A DNA stretch of 45,329 nt from Globisporangium splendens. Lineage: Eukaryota; Oomycota; Peronosporomycetes; Pythiales; Pythiaceae. The position numbers were made by a program, and so were the translations under genes. The stretch is from contig VFIW01000179.1 in NCBI GenBank assembly GCA_006386115.1, forward strand, positions 1 to 45,329, written 5' to 3'. How positions within the stretch are numbered: the stretch's first letter is position 1; every line of letters begins with the position of its first letter. Shown one piece after another: positions 8,679 through 18,294 of this stretch. The notes under the pieces are model-generated. The model saw only the letters and a program-made list of their open reading frames with translations. It did no database searches and was not told the DNA's origin.

Positions 8679-8922
8679 GACAGAGGAAAGAAAGAAGTAC
8701 ATGATACCAAGTAGCAAAAGCCGTTTGTAGAAAGCGCGAGAAAGGAGCAAAAGGATGGATTGATGAAATGCATGGATATGAATGCGTGTTTTGATTTTTG
8801 TTCTGCTCGAAAAACGTGATGATATACAGAGAGCGACGACAAAGACGAAGATGACGAGGAGCCTAAGCTGCTTTTTGCGCAAAACTGCTCGTTGTCACGA
8901 TTCCTCTGCGGTGACTCGATAT
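8679..8922. other. Shared 3' region of convergent genes
   Basis: Contains the 3' ends of the glycosyltransferase (+) and the ADP-ribosylglycohydrolase family gene (-). AT-richer than the flanking exons; no gene seen. Confidence 0.6.
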
Positions 8923-9861
8923 TTAGAGCTTGTCGGCGAACGCCTTGATCTCCTCGTAGCGCGTGGTCTTTTGCTTCCACTCGGCCGGGATCGGGTCGCT
9001 CTCAGCCGCGGCAGCCGTGACGGCGCCGACAATGATCGCGCGACTGCAGTTGTCACCGCCCGCGGTCATGTTGGCGCGCACCGAGTCGACGTAGCCCGAC
9101 GACGTCAGCAGCACGAACAGCGAGCCCTTGAGCACGCCCGGGAGTGCGCACGACTTGCCGTACTCCGCAATCGCGGCGATAGCGTCCGGGAACTTCTTGG
9201 CGCTCACGTCGTCGAGCACTTCCTGGATGTTGGTGCGCGTGGCGCTGCCGATCTCCTCGTTCGACACGAGCGACGCAATGGCGTCGGCGATAGATGTGCC
9301 GAGCACGACCTGCTGCAGCAGCAGCGCGACGGCGACCGCGGCTTCGTCGGCTTCCTGGCCAATCTGGTGCACCTTGGTGGCTTCGCGCACCTTTTCCAGG
9401 AGCGTCTTGGTGTCGCCGCCGTACTTGGCGACGAGGATCGGCGTCTTGGTCGCGCCTTGTGAGTCTTTGGACTCGGACGCGAGGTTTGGGTACTTGAGTC
9501 CGGCGTCGCCCTTGACCACGAGCTCCTTGAAGATGTGGTTCAGACGGCCCTTGTACGCCTTGGCGGCCAGGTACGACACGGTGCCGAACTCGACCGGGTC
9601 AAACGCGCCGCGCGTGGCCACGTCCTGGAGCAGCGGCAAGACCTCGTCGCCGTACGGGGACAGTGCGCCGCTCTCGTACGTGTAGAACGGACACGACGGC
9701 GGGTTGAAGAACTCGGGGCCATTGGGCTTGGCCTGCGCCACGAGTCCCGCGAGCTTGGCGTCGTCGTAGATCCAGTGGAGCCCCATCGTGGCGGCGTCAC
9801 CCACGAAGCCACCGACGACCGCGGCGAGCGCGCGTTGCTTGGAGGCGACAGAGAGGGCCAT
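8923..9861 (-). CDS. J1-crystallin/SelJ-like ADP-ribosylglycohydrolase family protein
   Basis: Intronless, 312 residues if started at ATG 9861. The frame is open further up to an ATG at 10068, which would add 69 residues with a possible membrane helix. I prefer 9861 because it has a good context, begins just before the conserved domain, and an oomycete Inr/FPR-like element lies about 60 bases upstream at 9920-9934. The ADP-ribosylglycohydrolase fold (PF03747) is marked by VGGFVGDAATMGLHWIYDD near the N-terminus and TAGGDNCSRAIIVGA near the C-terminus. The second motif reads GGDNC rather than the GGDTDT of metal-dependent hydrolases. As I recall, GGDN-C is the form in J1-crystallins and selenoprotein J, so catalytic activity is uncertain. 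Confidence 0.8.
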   Translation of the reverse strand: MALSVASKQRALAAVVGGFVGDAATMGLHWIYDDAKLAGLVAQAKPNGPEFFNPPSCPFYTYESGALSPYGDEVLPLLQDVATRGAFDPVEFGTVSYLAAKAYKGRLNHIFKELVVKGDAGLKYPNLASESKDSQGATKTPILVAKYGGDTKTLLEKVREATKVHQIGQEADEAAVAVALLLQQVVLGTSIADAIASLVSNEEIGSATRTNIQEVLDDVSAKKFPDAIAAIAEYGKSCALPGVLKGSLFVLLTSSGYVDSVRANMTAGGDNCSRAIIVGAVTAAAAESDPIPAEWKQKTTRYEEIKAFADKL

Positions 9862-9919
9862 GTTGACAGTCGAGTGCTGGTGTTGAAGCTGCTGGGAGGG
9901 CGGAGTGCGCGCGACGGAG

Positions 9920-9934
9920 AAAGTTGCGGAATGA
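9920..9934 (-). promoter_or_regulatory. Oomycete Inr + FPR-like core promoter
   Basis: On the minus strand the sequence reads TCATTCCGCAACTTT. It matches the published oomycete core (GCTCATTYYNCAWTTT) with one extra base. It lies about 60 bases 5' of ATG 9861 and inside the longer open frame, which argues that the downstream ATG is the real start. Confidence 0.5.
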
Positions 9935-10464
9935 GGCGCTCCTCCCGCATTCCCATTGCCATAGAACCCAAGCGACGAGTACAGAAGGGCGTACCCACCT
10001 AGTGCGATCATTGCGATCGTGGCTGCAAGCCCATAACGTTGCTGCAAGGGATTACGTTGCGCGACCATATCAACTGCAACTTGGTGATTACTGAATCGGA
10101 GACGCTGATCAGAAAGCTGATTACGGGATCTGGGTGCTTCGTAGCGATTTGAAGAATGAGAGCGACAAAAGAGGGGGCAGTTCCTGATGTTTTTCCGCTA
10201 TGGGGGAGTGACAGAGAGCGGTCATACTGATCTGGTGGCTGCTGCTGTGTTTGCGTCCTGCTTGACGACACGACACCATCGACTCTTGGTCTTTTGGCCG
10301 TGCTCAGCAGGAGGTTGACATCGTTCCATTCGCACCTTGGGTTGTCCAATCCTGGGCACGACAAAGAGATGAGAGCGAACAGAGGAGAGAAGAAGAAGAG
10401 AGGAAGAGAAGAGCTCTCTTTTGTGATGACGAAAGGGGTTGGACGAGAGAGTGATCGTGGACCA

Positions 10465-10529
10465 TGACGCATGATCACAGCCGCTTCAGACCATGATTTA
10501 TGGTCTGAAATGGCTGTGATTATGCGTCA
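10465..10529. repeat. Near-perfect inverted repeat, 30-nt arms
   Basis: Left arm 10465-10494, 5-nt loop GATTT, right arm 10500-10529. The arms begin and end TGACGCAT/ATGCGTCA and pair with three imperfect positions, two of them G.T wobbles and one C.A. It could be a small palindromic mobile element, a cruciform, or a hairpin RNA source. Confidence 0.85.
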
Positions 10530-10789
10530 ACGACTTGCGATCTGCTGACTGTACTCAACAGAGAGTGAGCGGACTTGGTTGAATCTTCATGCTGTGAGCA
10601 TGGTACCGACCCACCACTACCAGTTCCGCCTCCTTCCTCACTGACTGCGGCTTCTAGAAGAGACCACAGCGACAGCTATGTCCTGCCTCAGCAGCAGCTC
10701 TACTATACCTTTCTCACCATATTTCATTCACAAGCATTTCCAATGACTCTTACGAAAATAAGAGCGCTTTGGAAGTAAAGCACTCTGTC

Positions 10790-11030
10790 AGTGAAGACCT
10801 CTGTCTTCAAATGTCTTAATATCTTAATCCAGTAGATTCGATTATTCACATCACATGAAAAGAGCTGTTGTGTCTTGCAAAGTCACAATGCATTCTTTCT
10901 GTGAAGATGTCTATCATAATTCAGTAGGCAAACACAACTCGATTGTCACAGAATAAAAGCCTTTGCTCACCAACTTCCTGGCAACCTTTGTGTGAAGTGT
11001 AATGATGCGAATATCTCAATTCAGTGCGTA
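10790..11030 (+). repeat. Three degenerate direct repeats, about 92-100 bp apart
   Basis: GTGAAG followed by an ATCTYAATTCAGT-like core occurs three times, with the CAGT base at 10830, 10922 and 11022. Copies are diverged. They lie directly upstream of the small membrane-protein gene at 11113. Confidence 0.45.
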
Positions 11031-11112
11031 CTTGACTCAATGTACTAACATAAGCGAATCACATTGCACTTCTATTGCGTTCGGTCGTTCCCAATCACTC
11101 AAAAGCAAAAAA

Positions 11113-11612
11113 ATGGCATCTGGACCACAGCCGCAGCTGAGGGCGGCGCGCAAGAGCGGCGGCAACAAGGGCGTCGTGGGCTTCGCGCTCGTCGTGGGCA
11201 CCGCCTTCTTCTCCATCCCCTTCCTCGCGCACTTCACAAAGGTACGTGCTGCCACACGTCTCCATGGGTCTCTCCAAAGCTGTTGAACGATTGTGCGCAC
11301 TTGTGCAGCTGCACAGCGCCACTGTGCGCATGTGTGCATTCGCTCTCCGCTGACGCTGTATATTGGCGTTTGATCGTTACTGTTTTGCGTCTGCAGACGG
11401 AGAACCTGACGCGCAAGACGGACGCGCTGAACGCGAGCCAGATCCGCCGCGGCGTGTACCTCAACACGGGCTCCAAGGACGCCGGCGTGGACCCAGACTG
11501 GGACTTCCGCACCAACACGTGGCGCGGTCGCCGCGCGGGCGACGTCGTGCGCAAGCCCAAGAAAACCCAGGACGAGTCAACAGAATCGCAATCCCCAGCA
11601 GCAGAGCTCTAG
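11113..11612 (+). CDS. Small single-pass membrane protein, conserved-looking
   Basis: Two exons, 11113-11241 and 11397-11612, giving 114 residues. The 155-bp intron is GT(ACGT)-AG(TGCAG), phase 0. A basic N-terminus (RAARKSGGNKG) precedes one hydrophobic helix (VVGFALVVGTAFFSIPFLAHF, about residues 21-41), then a charged tail with SQIRRGVYLNTGSKDAGVDP and a Trp-rich DWDF..NTW. The gene was chosen because the frame joins cleanly across a strong donor and acceptor and both exons carry the GC-rich coding bias of the neighbours. Size and layout recall small organelle or ER membrane assembly proteins, but I do not recognise the family. Confidence 0.75.
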
Positions 11613-11765
11613 GTGACAGCAAGTGGCTGGCGACTTGGCTCAATGCTTACGAGGTGAGCAGCCCCCATACAGAAACGACAAAGACCAAAAGAAGACTAAA
11701 GACAAGACAGAGGGTATATAAACTTAGGGGATGCACTTTATTGTTTGGTTGCTGTTGGGTTTTCT

Positions 11766-14700
11766 CTACTTTTTGAGGTTGGCGTACTTGCTCTTCTTGC
11801 TCTTCTTGTGGGTCTTGTCGCTCACCTCACTGGCGTCGCGCTTGTTCTTCTTGCTCTCCGCCTTCTTCTTGTTCTTGACCTGCACGACGCCGTCCGCACT
11901 CACGGTGGACATCGTGAGCGCTTCGTCCCAGTCGGCGTCCTCGCCGCGCACCGCATACTTCATGAGGTTGAGGTTCTCGAGCATCTCCTGCTGCATCTTC
12001 TTCTTGGCCTCGCTCGCGCTCTCGCGCATCTCGTCCGCCAGGCTCTGCTCCGTGGGCTTCATACCCTTGGCCACCGCTCCCGCGAGCTTGGCGATCTTCT
12101 GCTCCTGCTCCTTCTGCTCGCTCTCGAGCTGCTTCTCCAGCACACCCTCGACCTGCGCGAGAAACTTGCGGATCGCCTTGTTGAACAGCGCCAGCAACTG
12201 GTTCGACGGTACGCCGAGCTCCTTCTGGATCACGTCCACCGACTGGTGCTGCAGCCCGATGCTCACGAGGATCGCGCGCTGCAGGTACGACAGCGTCATG
12301 TCCGGGAAGCGCTGCAAAAAGTACAGGCGCGCCAGCGACGGGATCAGGTCCACGATCATGTGGTAGTCCACGAGGTTCTTGGCGTACGACTTGAGGCGCT
12401 TCACGTCGTACGGCGTGATCACCATGTTGAGCTCTTCGGGTTTGATCTCGCCCGTGGCACTGCGCTGCAGCGCGCGCGGCGCATCCGACGCATCGTCGCC
12501 GTCCTTCTTGGCCGACGCCGCAGCAGTTTCGTCGCTCAGCAGACTCAGCGACAGCGCGCCTGGGAACGTGGAAAACTCGTACGAGAGCAGCGACACGAAG
12601 CGGCGGCGCGCGTCGGCCACAAACTCATCCAGCCAGCCGCTCGCGGGCGACTCGGGCAAGTCATCGCAGCGCAGAGAGCGCAGCATGATCGCCGTGTGCT
12701 CGCCCGTGAGCTCGTTGGCCGTCTGGCGGATGTACACCGACTTGAAGCCCGCGCGCGACCAGAAGTTGTGCAACCCAAGCGTGAGCCCGAACGACGTGCC
12801 GAACCAGTGCAAGCGCTCGCACGGACGCTCATCGATCGGCAGCAGCAGCGGCGGCAGCGTCTTGCGCGGCTTGATCTTCTCTTTGAGCAGTTTGGCGCTC
12901 TCTTCGTCGTCATCGTTCTCTTCTTCCTCCTCCTTATCGGCCGCCTTCTTCTCGTCGTCCTCGGTCTGGACGTCGCTCGTGATCTCGCCCTGGTAGTACT
13001 TGGTCAAGAGCTCGATGGCGCGCGAGCCGTAACCCATGCCCGTGACGTCCGGGTGCGTCGCGATGCGCACGACACGCGCACCCGAGAGCGACGCGAACTC
13101 CGAGTCCTGGAACTGCTGCGACACAGTCCACGGGATGAGGTCGCCCGACGCACGCTGGCCGCGCGAGAGCTGCGCCTTGACCGACTCCTTCGAGATCTCG
13201 CCTTCCAGTGCCACTTGCACGACACAGAGCACGTCTGGGAGTTGGCCGGCGTTGCCCTGCGACTCGGCTGCAGGCCCCAAGAGCGCAAAGATGTGGTGTG
13301 CCGGCGCGTCCGAGAGCAGCTGCAGGTCGTTCGGCTGGTTCTTGTAGTGCGACGACACGTAGAGCGACATGATGCGCTGCAGGAAGCTCTCCGAGAGCTT
13401 GTGGTACGAGAAGAGCGAGTCGCGATTCACGTAGTAGAGCTCGCAGTCCTTCGGGTGCGGTGTGCCGGCCATGATGCGGTGCTGCGCCGACGTGGCGTCG
13501 AGACACAGCAGCTCGTTGAGCCATTTCTCCACTGGGTCGTTCAGCGCGTAACGGATCGGGATCGTGAGCGAGACTTCGCGCAGCACACGGCCCGTCGTGC
13601 TGCCCGAGACGGCGGCGTGCGCGGCGCTGCTGGCCGCCTGCCACCGCTCCTCGTGGAGCTTGCGCTCGCCCTTGCGCTGCTTGTTGTCGCCACGGATGCT
13701 GGACGCCGCGTGGGCAGCCGCGTCGCCGGCGGAACCCTGCTGCTCACGGAGTTTCTGGATGAGCTTGAGCGAGAGCGAGCGGCCCGTGCCTTCGTACCCG
13801 TTGATCGTGGATGACATGAATACGAGGTACGGACCGAGCAGCTTCTTGACGACGGGCAGCGGGATCGCGGCGGCTTCATCGATCGCCAGCAGCTCGGCCT
13901 GCGCGAGCTTCTCGTGGTGGTTCGGCTGGATGTACTGGATCGTCTGACGGTGCTCGCGGAAGATGTTGACGCGCACGATCGCGTTGTTGAACTCCGGGTT
14001 CGTGCTTTGGATGATCTCGTAGTCCAGGTGCTCCTTGTACTTGAGCGCGTCGAAGCCCTTGAACACGAAGTCGAACACCGTGTTCAAGTTCTCGGGGCTC
14101 GGCGCCGTCACGAAGATGTTGCTGTAGCCGTACGCGACGGCGGCCGCGAGCGACATGCCGAGCGACGCCGACTTGCCGCGACCACGCGATGCTGTGAGTG
14201 CCACCGTGGAGCGCAGCGTCTTCTCCGAGATCGCCTCCACGAACGTCAGGATCGCCTTGGCCTGGTCCAGCGTGCGCGCCTGATCCACAAGCGCGCCGAC
14301 GGGTTGCGTCTCGCGCAGCGATTCCTTGAGCTCCTTGAGCTCGAGCTGGTCCTTGGTGAGCTCCGAGTCGGTGTCCGAGGGCGGCAGCGCCTCGATCTTG
14401 CGCGCGTGCTTGGAGATCGGCAGCACGTTGAGCTCGTCGTCGAGCACGATGCAGCGCTCGCAGGACGAGAGCGAGAGGATGAAGCGCTCGTTGAAGCGCG
14501 CGACGACGTCCTGGTGCGACTCGGTGCGGAAGCGCGCGTGCACGTCCATGCTCATCGTGTAGAGCTTCTTGAGGCTCGACATGGTGCGCAGCAGCAGCAC
14601 GCACACGCCGCCGCCCTCGACGGTCTCGATCGTGCGTGCCATGATGTTGGGCGTGATCGCCTCAAAGTCCTGCAGCACGCACATGCCGTAGGTGGAGCCG

Positions 14701-15041
14701 AGGATCTTGTGGGTCTCCTTGTAGTAGCACCAGCGGATATCCGTGGACGAGATGAAGAGCTCGAAGGGGTCGTCCTTGTTGGGGTCGTAGAGCCCGCGCT
14801 GCTGCTGCTTCTTGATCTGGCGCATGCGCTTCTGCTTGTGCGTGGAGAAGCCGAGCTCCTTCTTGTAGCACCAGAGCACCTTGGGACGTGCCTTGACGGC
14901 CGCCTTGGACAGGATGTAGTGCAGGTTCATGACCTGGTCCTTGCCATGGTCGCCCACCAGCACCACGAACGACCGGAAGTTCTCCTTGATGCAGTTTTCC
15001 AGCAGCACGCGCACGCGCGCGTCCACCTTCTTCTTGACCAT
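11766..15041 (-). CDS. NAT10: RNA cytidine acetyltransferase NAT10/Kre33
   Basis: Intronless, 1091 residues. This nucleolar enzyme uses ATP and acetyl-CoA to make N4-acetylcytidine in 18S rRNA and some tRNAs, and is needed for small-subunit maturation. The start is set at ATG 15041, 25 codons below the longest frame, because MVKKKVDARVRVLLEN aligns with the N-terminus of known NAT10/Kre33. Visible features: VLWCYKKELGFSTHKQKRMR, the TcmA-type N-domain (ETVEGGGVCVLLLRTM), a helicase with Walker A ASRGRGKSAS and Walker B LLAIDEAAAIP, the SSTINGYEGTGRSLSLKL stretch, a GNAT domain (VVRIATHPDVTGMGYGSRA), and a Lys-rich nucleolar-type tail. An acidic insert (EEEEENDDDEE) interrupts the acetyltransferase part. 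No frame breaks. Confidence 0.97.
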   Translation of the reverse strand: MVKKKVDARVRVLLENCIKENFRSFVVLVGDHGKDQVMNLHYILSKAAVKARPKVLWCYKKELGFSTHKQKRMRQIKKQQQRGLYDPNKDDPFELFISSTDIRWCYYKETHKILGSTYGMCVLQDFEAITPNIMARTIETVEGGGVCVLLLRTMSSLKKLYTMSMDVHARFRTESHQDVVARFNERFILSLSSCERCIVLDDELNVLPISKHARKIEALPPSDTDSELTKDQLELKELKESLRETQPVGALVDQARTLDQAKAILTFVEAISEKTLRSTVALTASRGRGKSASLGMSLAAAVAYGYSNIFVTAPSPENLNTVFDFVFKGFDALKYKEHLDYEIIQSTNPEFNNAIVRVNIFREHRQTIQYIQPNHHEKLAQAELLAIDEAAAIPLPVVKKLLGPYLVFMSSTINGYEGTGRSLSLKLIQKLREQQGSAGDAAAHAASSIRGDNKQRKGERKLHEERWQAASSAAHAAVSGSTTGRVLREVSLTIPIRYALNDPVEKWLNELLCLDATSAQHRIMAGTPHPKDCELYYVNRDSLFSYHKLSESFLQRIMSLYVSSHYKNQPNDLQLLSDAPAHHIFALLGPAAESQGNAGQLPDVLCVVQVALEGEISKESVKAQLSRGQRASGDLIPWTVSQQFQDSEFASLSGARVVRIATHPDVTGMGYGSRAIELLTKYYQGEITSDVQTEDDEKKAADKEEEEENDDDEESAKLLKEKIKPRKTLPPLLLPIDERPCERLHWFGTSFGLTLGLHNFWSRAGFKSVYIRQTANELTGEHTAIMLRSLRCDDLPESPASGWLDEFVADARRRFVSLLSYEFSTFPGALSLSLLSDETAAASAKKDGDDASDAPRALQRSATGEIKPEELNMVITPYDVKRLKSYAKNLVDYHMIVDLIPSLARLYFLQRFPDMTLSYLQRAILVSIGLQHQSVDVIQKELGVPSNQLLALFNKAIRKFLAQVEGVLEKQLESEQKEQEQKIAKLAGAVAKGMKPTEQSLADEMRESASEAKKKMQQEMLENLNLMKYAVRGEDADWDEALTMSTVSADGVVQVKNKKKAESKKNKRDASEVSDKTHKKSKKSKYANLKK

Positions 15042-15469
15042 GTTTGGCAATTGCGGCTGTGTGGCTTGGTGGCTTTGTGTGGCGTTTTGGCTCCAACCAG
15101 CCAAGCAAAGAGTCACAAACGATTGGCCGCAACAGTGAGAACTACGGTATAGACTACCCTCTCAAAATTGGCTCGTGAAATGGGGATACTGGCACGGTTT
15201 CTATACCAAGAAAGCCTATCATACGTCATCACGACGAAGTCAATGTTTTTGCAAGTCGCGTGAACCTGTCGACCTCGAAGCAAGACCAAGAACTCAGAAA
15301 TGGTGCATCAAGTCGAGCAAATCGATTTGGACGCACGCAAGCCGCTCTCGCGCTGGAGAGTGTATGCAGTTATCTCTATTGTACAAGGCACGCTGCTCTC
15401 CTGAGCCAGCCAAAATCCCGTTCGCCGCGGTCAGCAATTGCGCTCTTTCCTCATCTCATCTCATCCCAT
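15042..15469. other. Spacer between tandem minus-strand genes
   Basis: Holds the promoter and 5' leader of the NAT10 gene and the 3' end of the transporter gene. A CCAAT box on the minus strand near 15120-15125 is plausible. No gene recognised. Confidence 0.5.
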
Positions 15470-17809
15470 TCACACGATGTTGAAGAGCTTTTCTGGGGTC
15501 TGGGATGGGGTTCCACTAGGCTTGGAAGCACGTGTTGCTTTGATATTCAGTGGAGGGAGAGACGACGGTCGCTCGCCACCTTCGTTCAGAGGATGCACCG
15601 ATGCGGTGGAGTCGCGTCGTGGCAGCGGATGCAGCAGCGTCTGCTGGAACTCGCTGCGGTCGATGCGCACGCAGCGCGCGACGACACTCGGCAGCGTCTC
15701 CACCGTGCAGTCGGCCGCATAGAGACCGTCCTGCACCACGAGGCTGTCGCCCGCAAACACACTCCACGGCCCCACTTCGTGCGCTAATAACAAGAACAAC
15801 GGATGATCACCAGTCAATCAACCAAGGGCGAGTCAGCAGCAGAAATCGTAGGAAACACTTACGCTTGTTGCCGTCGCCATAGTCCGCCAGTAGGCGACCT
15901 TGCAGCAAAATGATGCAGTATCGCGTCACGGCGTTCTTGCGCAAAAGCTGCTCGGGTTCTCCACTGGTATCGCCAGTAGTGGTAACAGCCCCACTGCCGC
16001 CACTTCCGTCGCCTGCCGACCCTTGCTTGCGTGGCATGTGGACGCGCGTGCTGCTAAACTCGACAATGGGGCACTTGGCAAGGAATTGCGCCAGCCTTGA
16101 GGCACTGATGGCCACACCGCGCGTGTTAGTCGCGCGGAATGCCGGGTGCGTCTCCTGCAAATGCGACGCGAGCGCTTCAATCTGATCCCACGCATTCAAA
16201 CAACCCAGGCTTGTAAGATAAGCTCAGTCATGGAGATTTAGGCTGAAGTGAAGACACGTACATCGTCGATGTGGCCCTTGGAGCGGCAGATATCAGCGAG
16301 ACTCAGGCGTCCGGAGTCGGCGTACAATCGCGACAGTCGGTGCTTGCGCTGCGCCTTCTCGTGAGTCTCTGGGATGTCGCCTTCGTCCAGGATCTCATCC
16401 TGCAGGATTTCTTCGAGCACATCCTCGAGCGTCACGATGCCCACAAGCTGCTCAAACGCTTCGTTCTGTCATTGTGAAGACACACATTAACCACACAAAA
16501 GTGAGAGCTTGGTCCTGGAATTTACACAATCCATGCCACTTTACGTCGTCTGTGTACTGCACTTGCTTGACGAGCACGAGGTGCGTGCTTCCAGATTTGA
16601 ACGTGTGCAGTAGCGAGTCGAGACCGCACGTGGGCGCCACGTGGTGTGCATTGCGTCCAAAGATGTGGATAAAGCTCGACAGCATCACGTGTTCCTGCAC
16701 AATAGTCATGTGAAGTCGAATCTAACAGGCATACACAGGTCACACATGGAGGATAAGCCGTACCTTGGGGTCGACAAACACGAGGTCCTTGACGTGGATC
16801 GTGCCGACAACGTCGTCTCGACTCGTGTCGTACACCAGAATGCGCGAGAAGCCGCTCACGAGCACGTCGTGGATCGTCTGTGGTCCGAGCGTCGCTGAGA
16901 GCGGCAGCATGAACACCTGGTCCACGGGCGTCATGATTGCGGCAGCGTTCTTGCTGCGGAACGTTATAGCGCCGCGCAGGATGCCGCTCTCGTCCGAGTC
17001 GATCATCTGCTGCGTCTCGTGGATCACGATCATCTCCGCAAGCTGCCTCTTCGTGAACACCGTGCCGATGTCCTCGCCCAGGTACGCGTCGAGCACGAGG
17101 CTCACGGGCTTGGCGAACACGTAAAACACCACGATGAGCACGCGCACAAACGGCGTCACGGCGCCACCAATCACTATATAAATGTATGCAAACTGGACCC
17201 ATTAGCATGCACGCGAAGTAGTCTGAATATGCTCCATGCACAGCAAAGACGTACCGAGCGCATACTTTGTGCATAACGCCTGGGGCAGGATTTCGCCAAA
17301 CACCACGATGAGCGCCGTCGAGCCCAGGAAGCCGTAGATGCCTATGCTCATACACACATTAAGTCAGTCTCTCTCTCTCTCTTACGACACCATATACAGC
17401 ACAGTACAGACGCACCGCTGGTGAGATCGGCCATGAGGATGGACGTGAGCGAGTTGACGGCGACGTTGCCGAGCAGCAGCGTCGTGAGCAGCAGGTTGCC
17501 CTGCTGGCGCAGCGGGATGATGCGGCGCGCAGCAGCGCTGTTCTGCTTCTCCTTATCAGTCGCACGCGCGTCGTCACCCGCGGCCACGACGATCTCGAGC
17601 CCGATGAGATCGAGCGACATGAGCCCCAGACCGAGCCCCGAGAACGTGGCCGAGAGCAGCAGCAGCACCGCCAGCGCACACACCTTGAGCGCCGTGTGCG
17701 ACGAAGTGGGAGGAGGAGGCTCATGTGGCTCTGTGTCTTGAGCTGCTGCATGCGCGCAGGAGAGCAGCAGCAGAAGAAGAAGAAGCGCATGCGCGCGCAT
17801 GGTGGCCAT
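15470..17809 (-). CDS. CNNM/CorC-type metal (Mg2+) transporter
   Basis: Seven exons on the minus strand: 17809-17416, 17341-17255, 17173-16764, 16694-16545, 16465-16262 (or -16258), about 16222-15863 and 15783-15470, roughly 640 residues. Signal peptide (MRAHALLLLLLLLSCAHA), then a DUF21 membrane domain with three to four helices (ATFSGLGLGLMSLDLIGLEI, GNVAVNSLTSIL, VVFGEILPQALCTKYALG). Next come an acidic helical turn region, a CBS pair (AAIMTPVDQVFML..FSRILVYD; FEQLVGIVTLEDVLEEILQDEILDE) and a cyclic-nucleotide-binding-like domain (VGPWSVFAGDSLVVQDG..RCVRIDRSEF). The exon 5/6 junction is uncertain: the obvious GTACGT donor is one phase off; using GTGTCT four bases on with AG 16223-16224 restores the frame. 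Two in-frame ATGs (17809, 17800) compete; the second has the better context. Confidence 0.88.
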
Positions 17810-18294
17810 CTGCCCAATGTGAATCTATTGGCGTCTGTCTGCTGTGAATATGAGCGCGGGTGAATATGGGATCGTGGTGGATTTGAAACTGCGGTTGTTG
17901 CATTGAGGGCTCACAGCTGGCACATGGTTCTCTCTCCTCTGTTTTATCGTTCCACAGGTGCTGATCAAAATGGAAGTAGCTATTATGTTTTACAGCAAGC
18001 TGGAGTTTCATTGCGCATTATATGCAACTATTGCAGTATCTAGTTTAACAGGATATGAGAAGAAAAGACGAAATCTGTATAGGTTGAGTGTCCTGGTGCG
18101 ACGTGATGATGCAACGAGAAAAAGCGCGTGAAAGGTCACGTGCACCGACATTCTGCCATGGAAATATTTGGGAACTTCACCCTTCTTAGTTACGATAACC
18201 TGTTTATAATATGCGCACAGCATAAATAGATTTCAAAAAACACTTTTTACTGTGCGTACTTGATGGGTTCTCCCTCTATACCTGCAAGAGTGCA
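17810..18294. other. Divergent intergenic region
   Basis: Lies between the transporter gene (-) and the giant gene (+) and should hold both promoters. AT-richer than the genes. GTGCGTACTTGA at 18252-18263 recurs upstream of two other genes in this window. No gene seen. Confidence 0.5.
17844..17855 (-). promoter_or_regulatory. Possible Inr-type core promoter
   Basis: The minus strand reads GCTCATATTCAC about 35-45 bases upstream of the transporter ATG. It resembles the oomycete GCTCATTYYNCA core with one inserted base. Position is suitable; weak match. Confidence 0.3.

Larger units (their letters stand above)
9862..11112. other. Gene-poor spacer with hairpin and degenerate repeats
   Basis: No convincing gene. 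It holds the promoter of the ADP-ribosylglycohydrolase family gene, a GA-rich tract (about 10370-10425), a near-perfect hairpin at 10465-10529 and three degenerate direct repeats at about 10790-11030. A 156-codon minus-strand ORF (10008-10478) covers low-complexity sequence and was not called. Confidence 0.6.

Noticed and set aside
9862..10068. 69-residue N-terminal extension with a hydrophobic helix on the glycohydrolase-family protein
   Set aside because: An Inr/FPR-like promoter lies inside it and the conserved domain begins at ATG 9861; kept as an alternative start only.
10008..10478. 156-codon minus-strand ORF upstream of the glycohydrolase-family gene
   Set aside because: Covers a GA/CT-rich tract and promoter; composition unlike the neighbouring coding regions.
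11745..13814. 689-codon plus-strand ORF opposite the NAT10 gene
   Set aside because: Arg/Leu/His-rich, low-complexity translation antisense to a highly conserved gene with GC-rich third positions; a codon-bias shadow. The same applies to the 412-codon ORF at 13914-15152.
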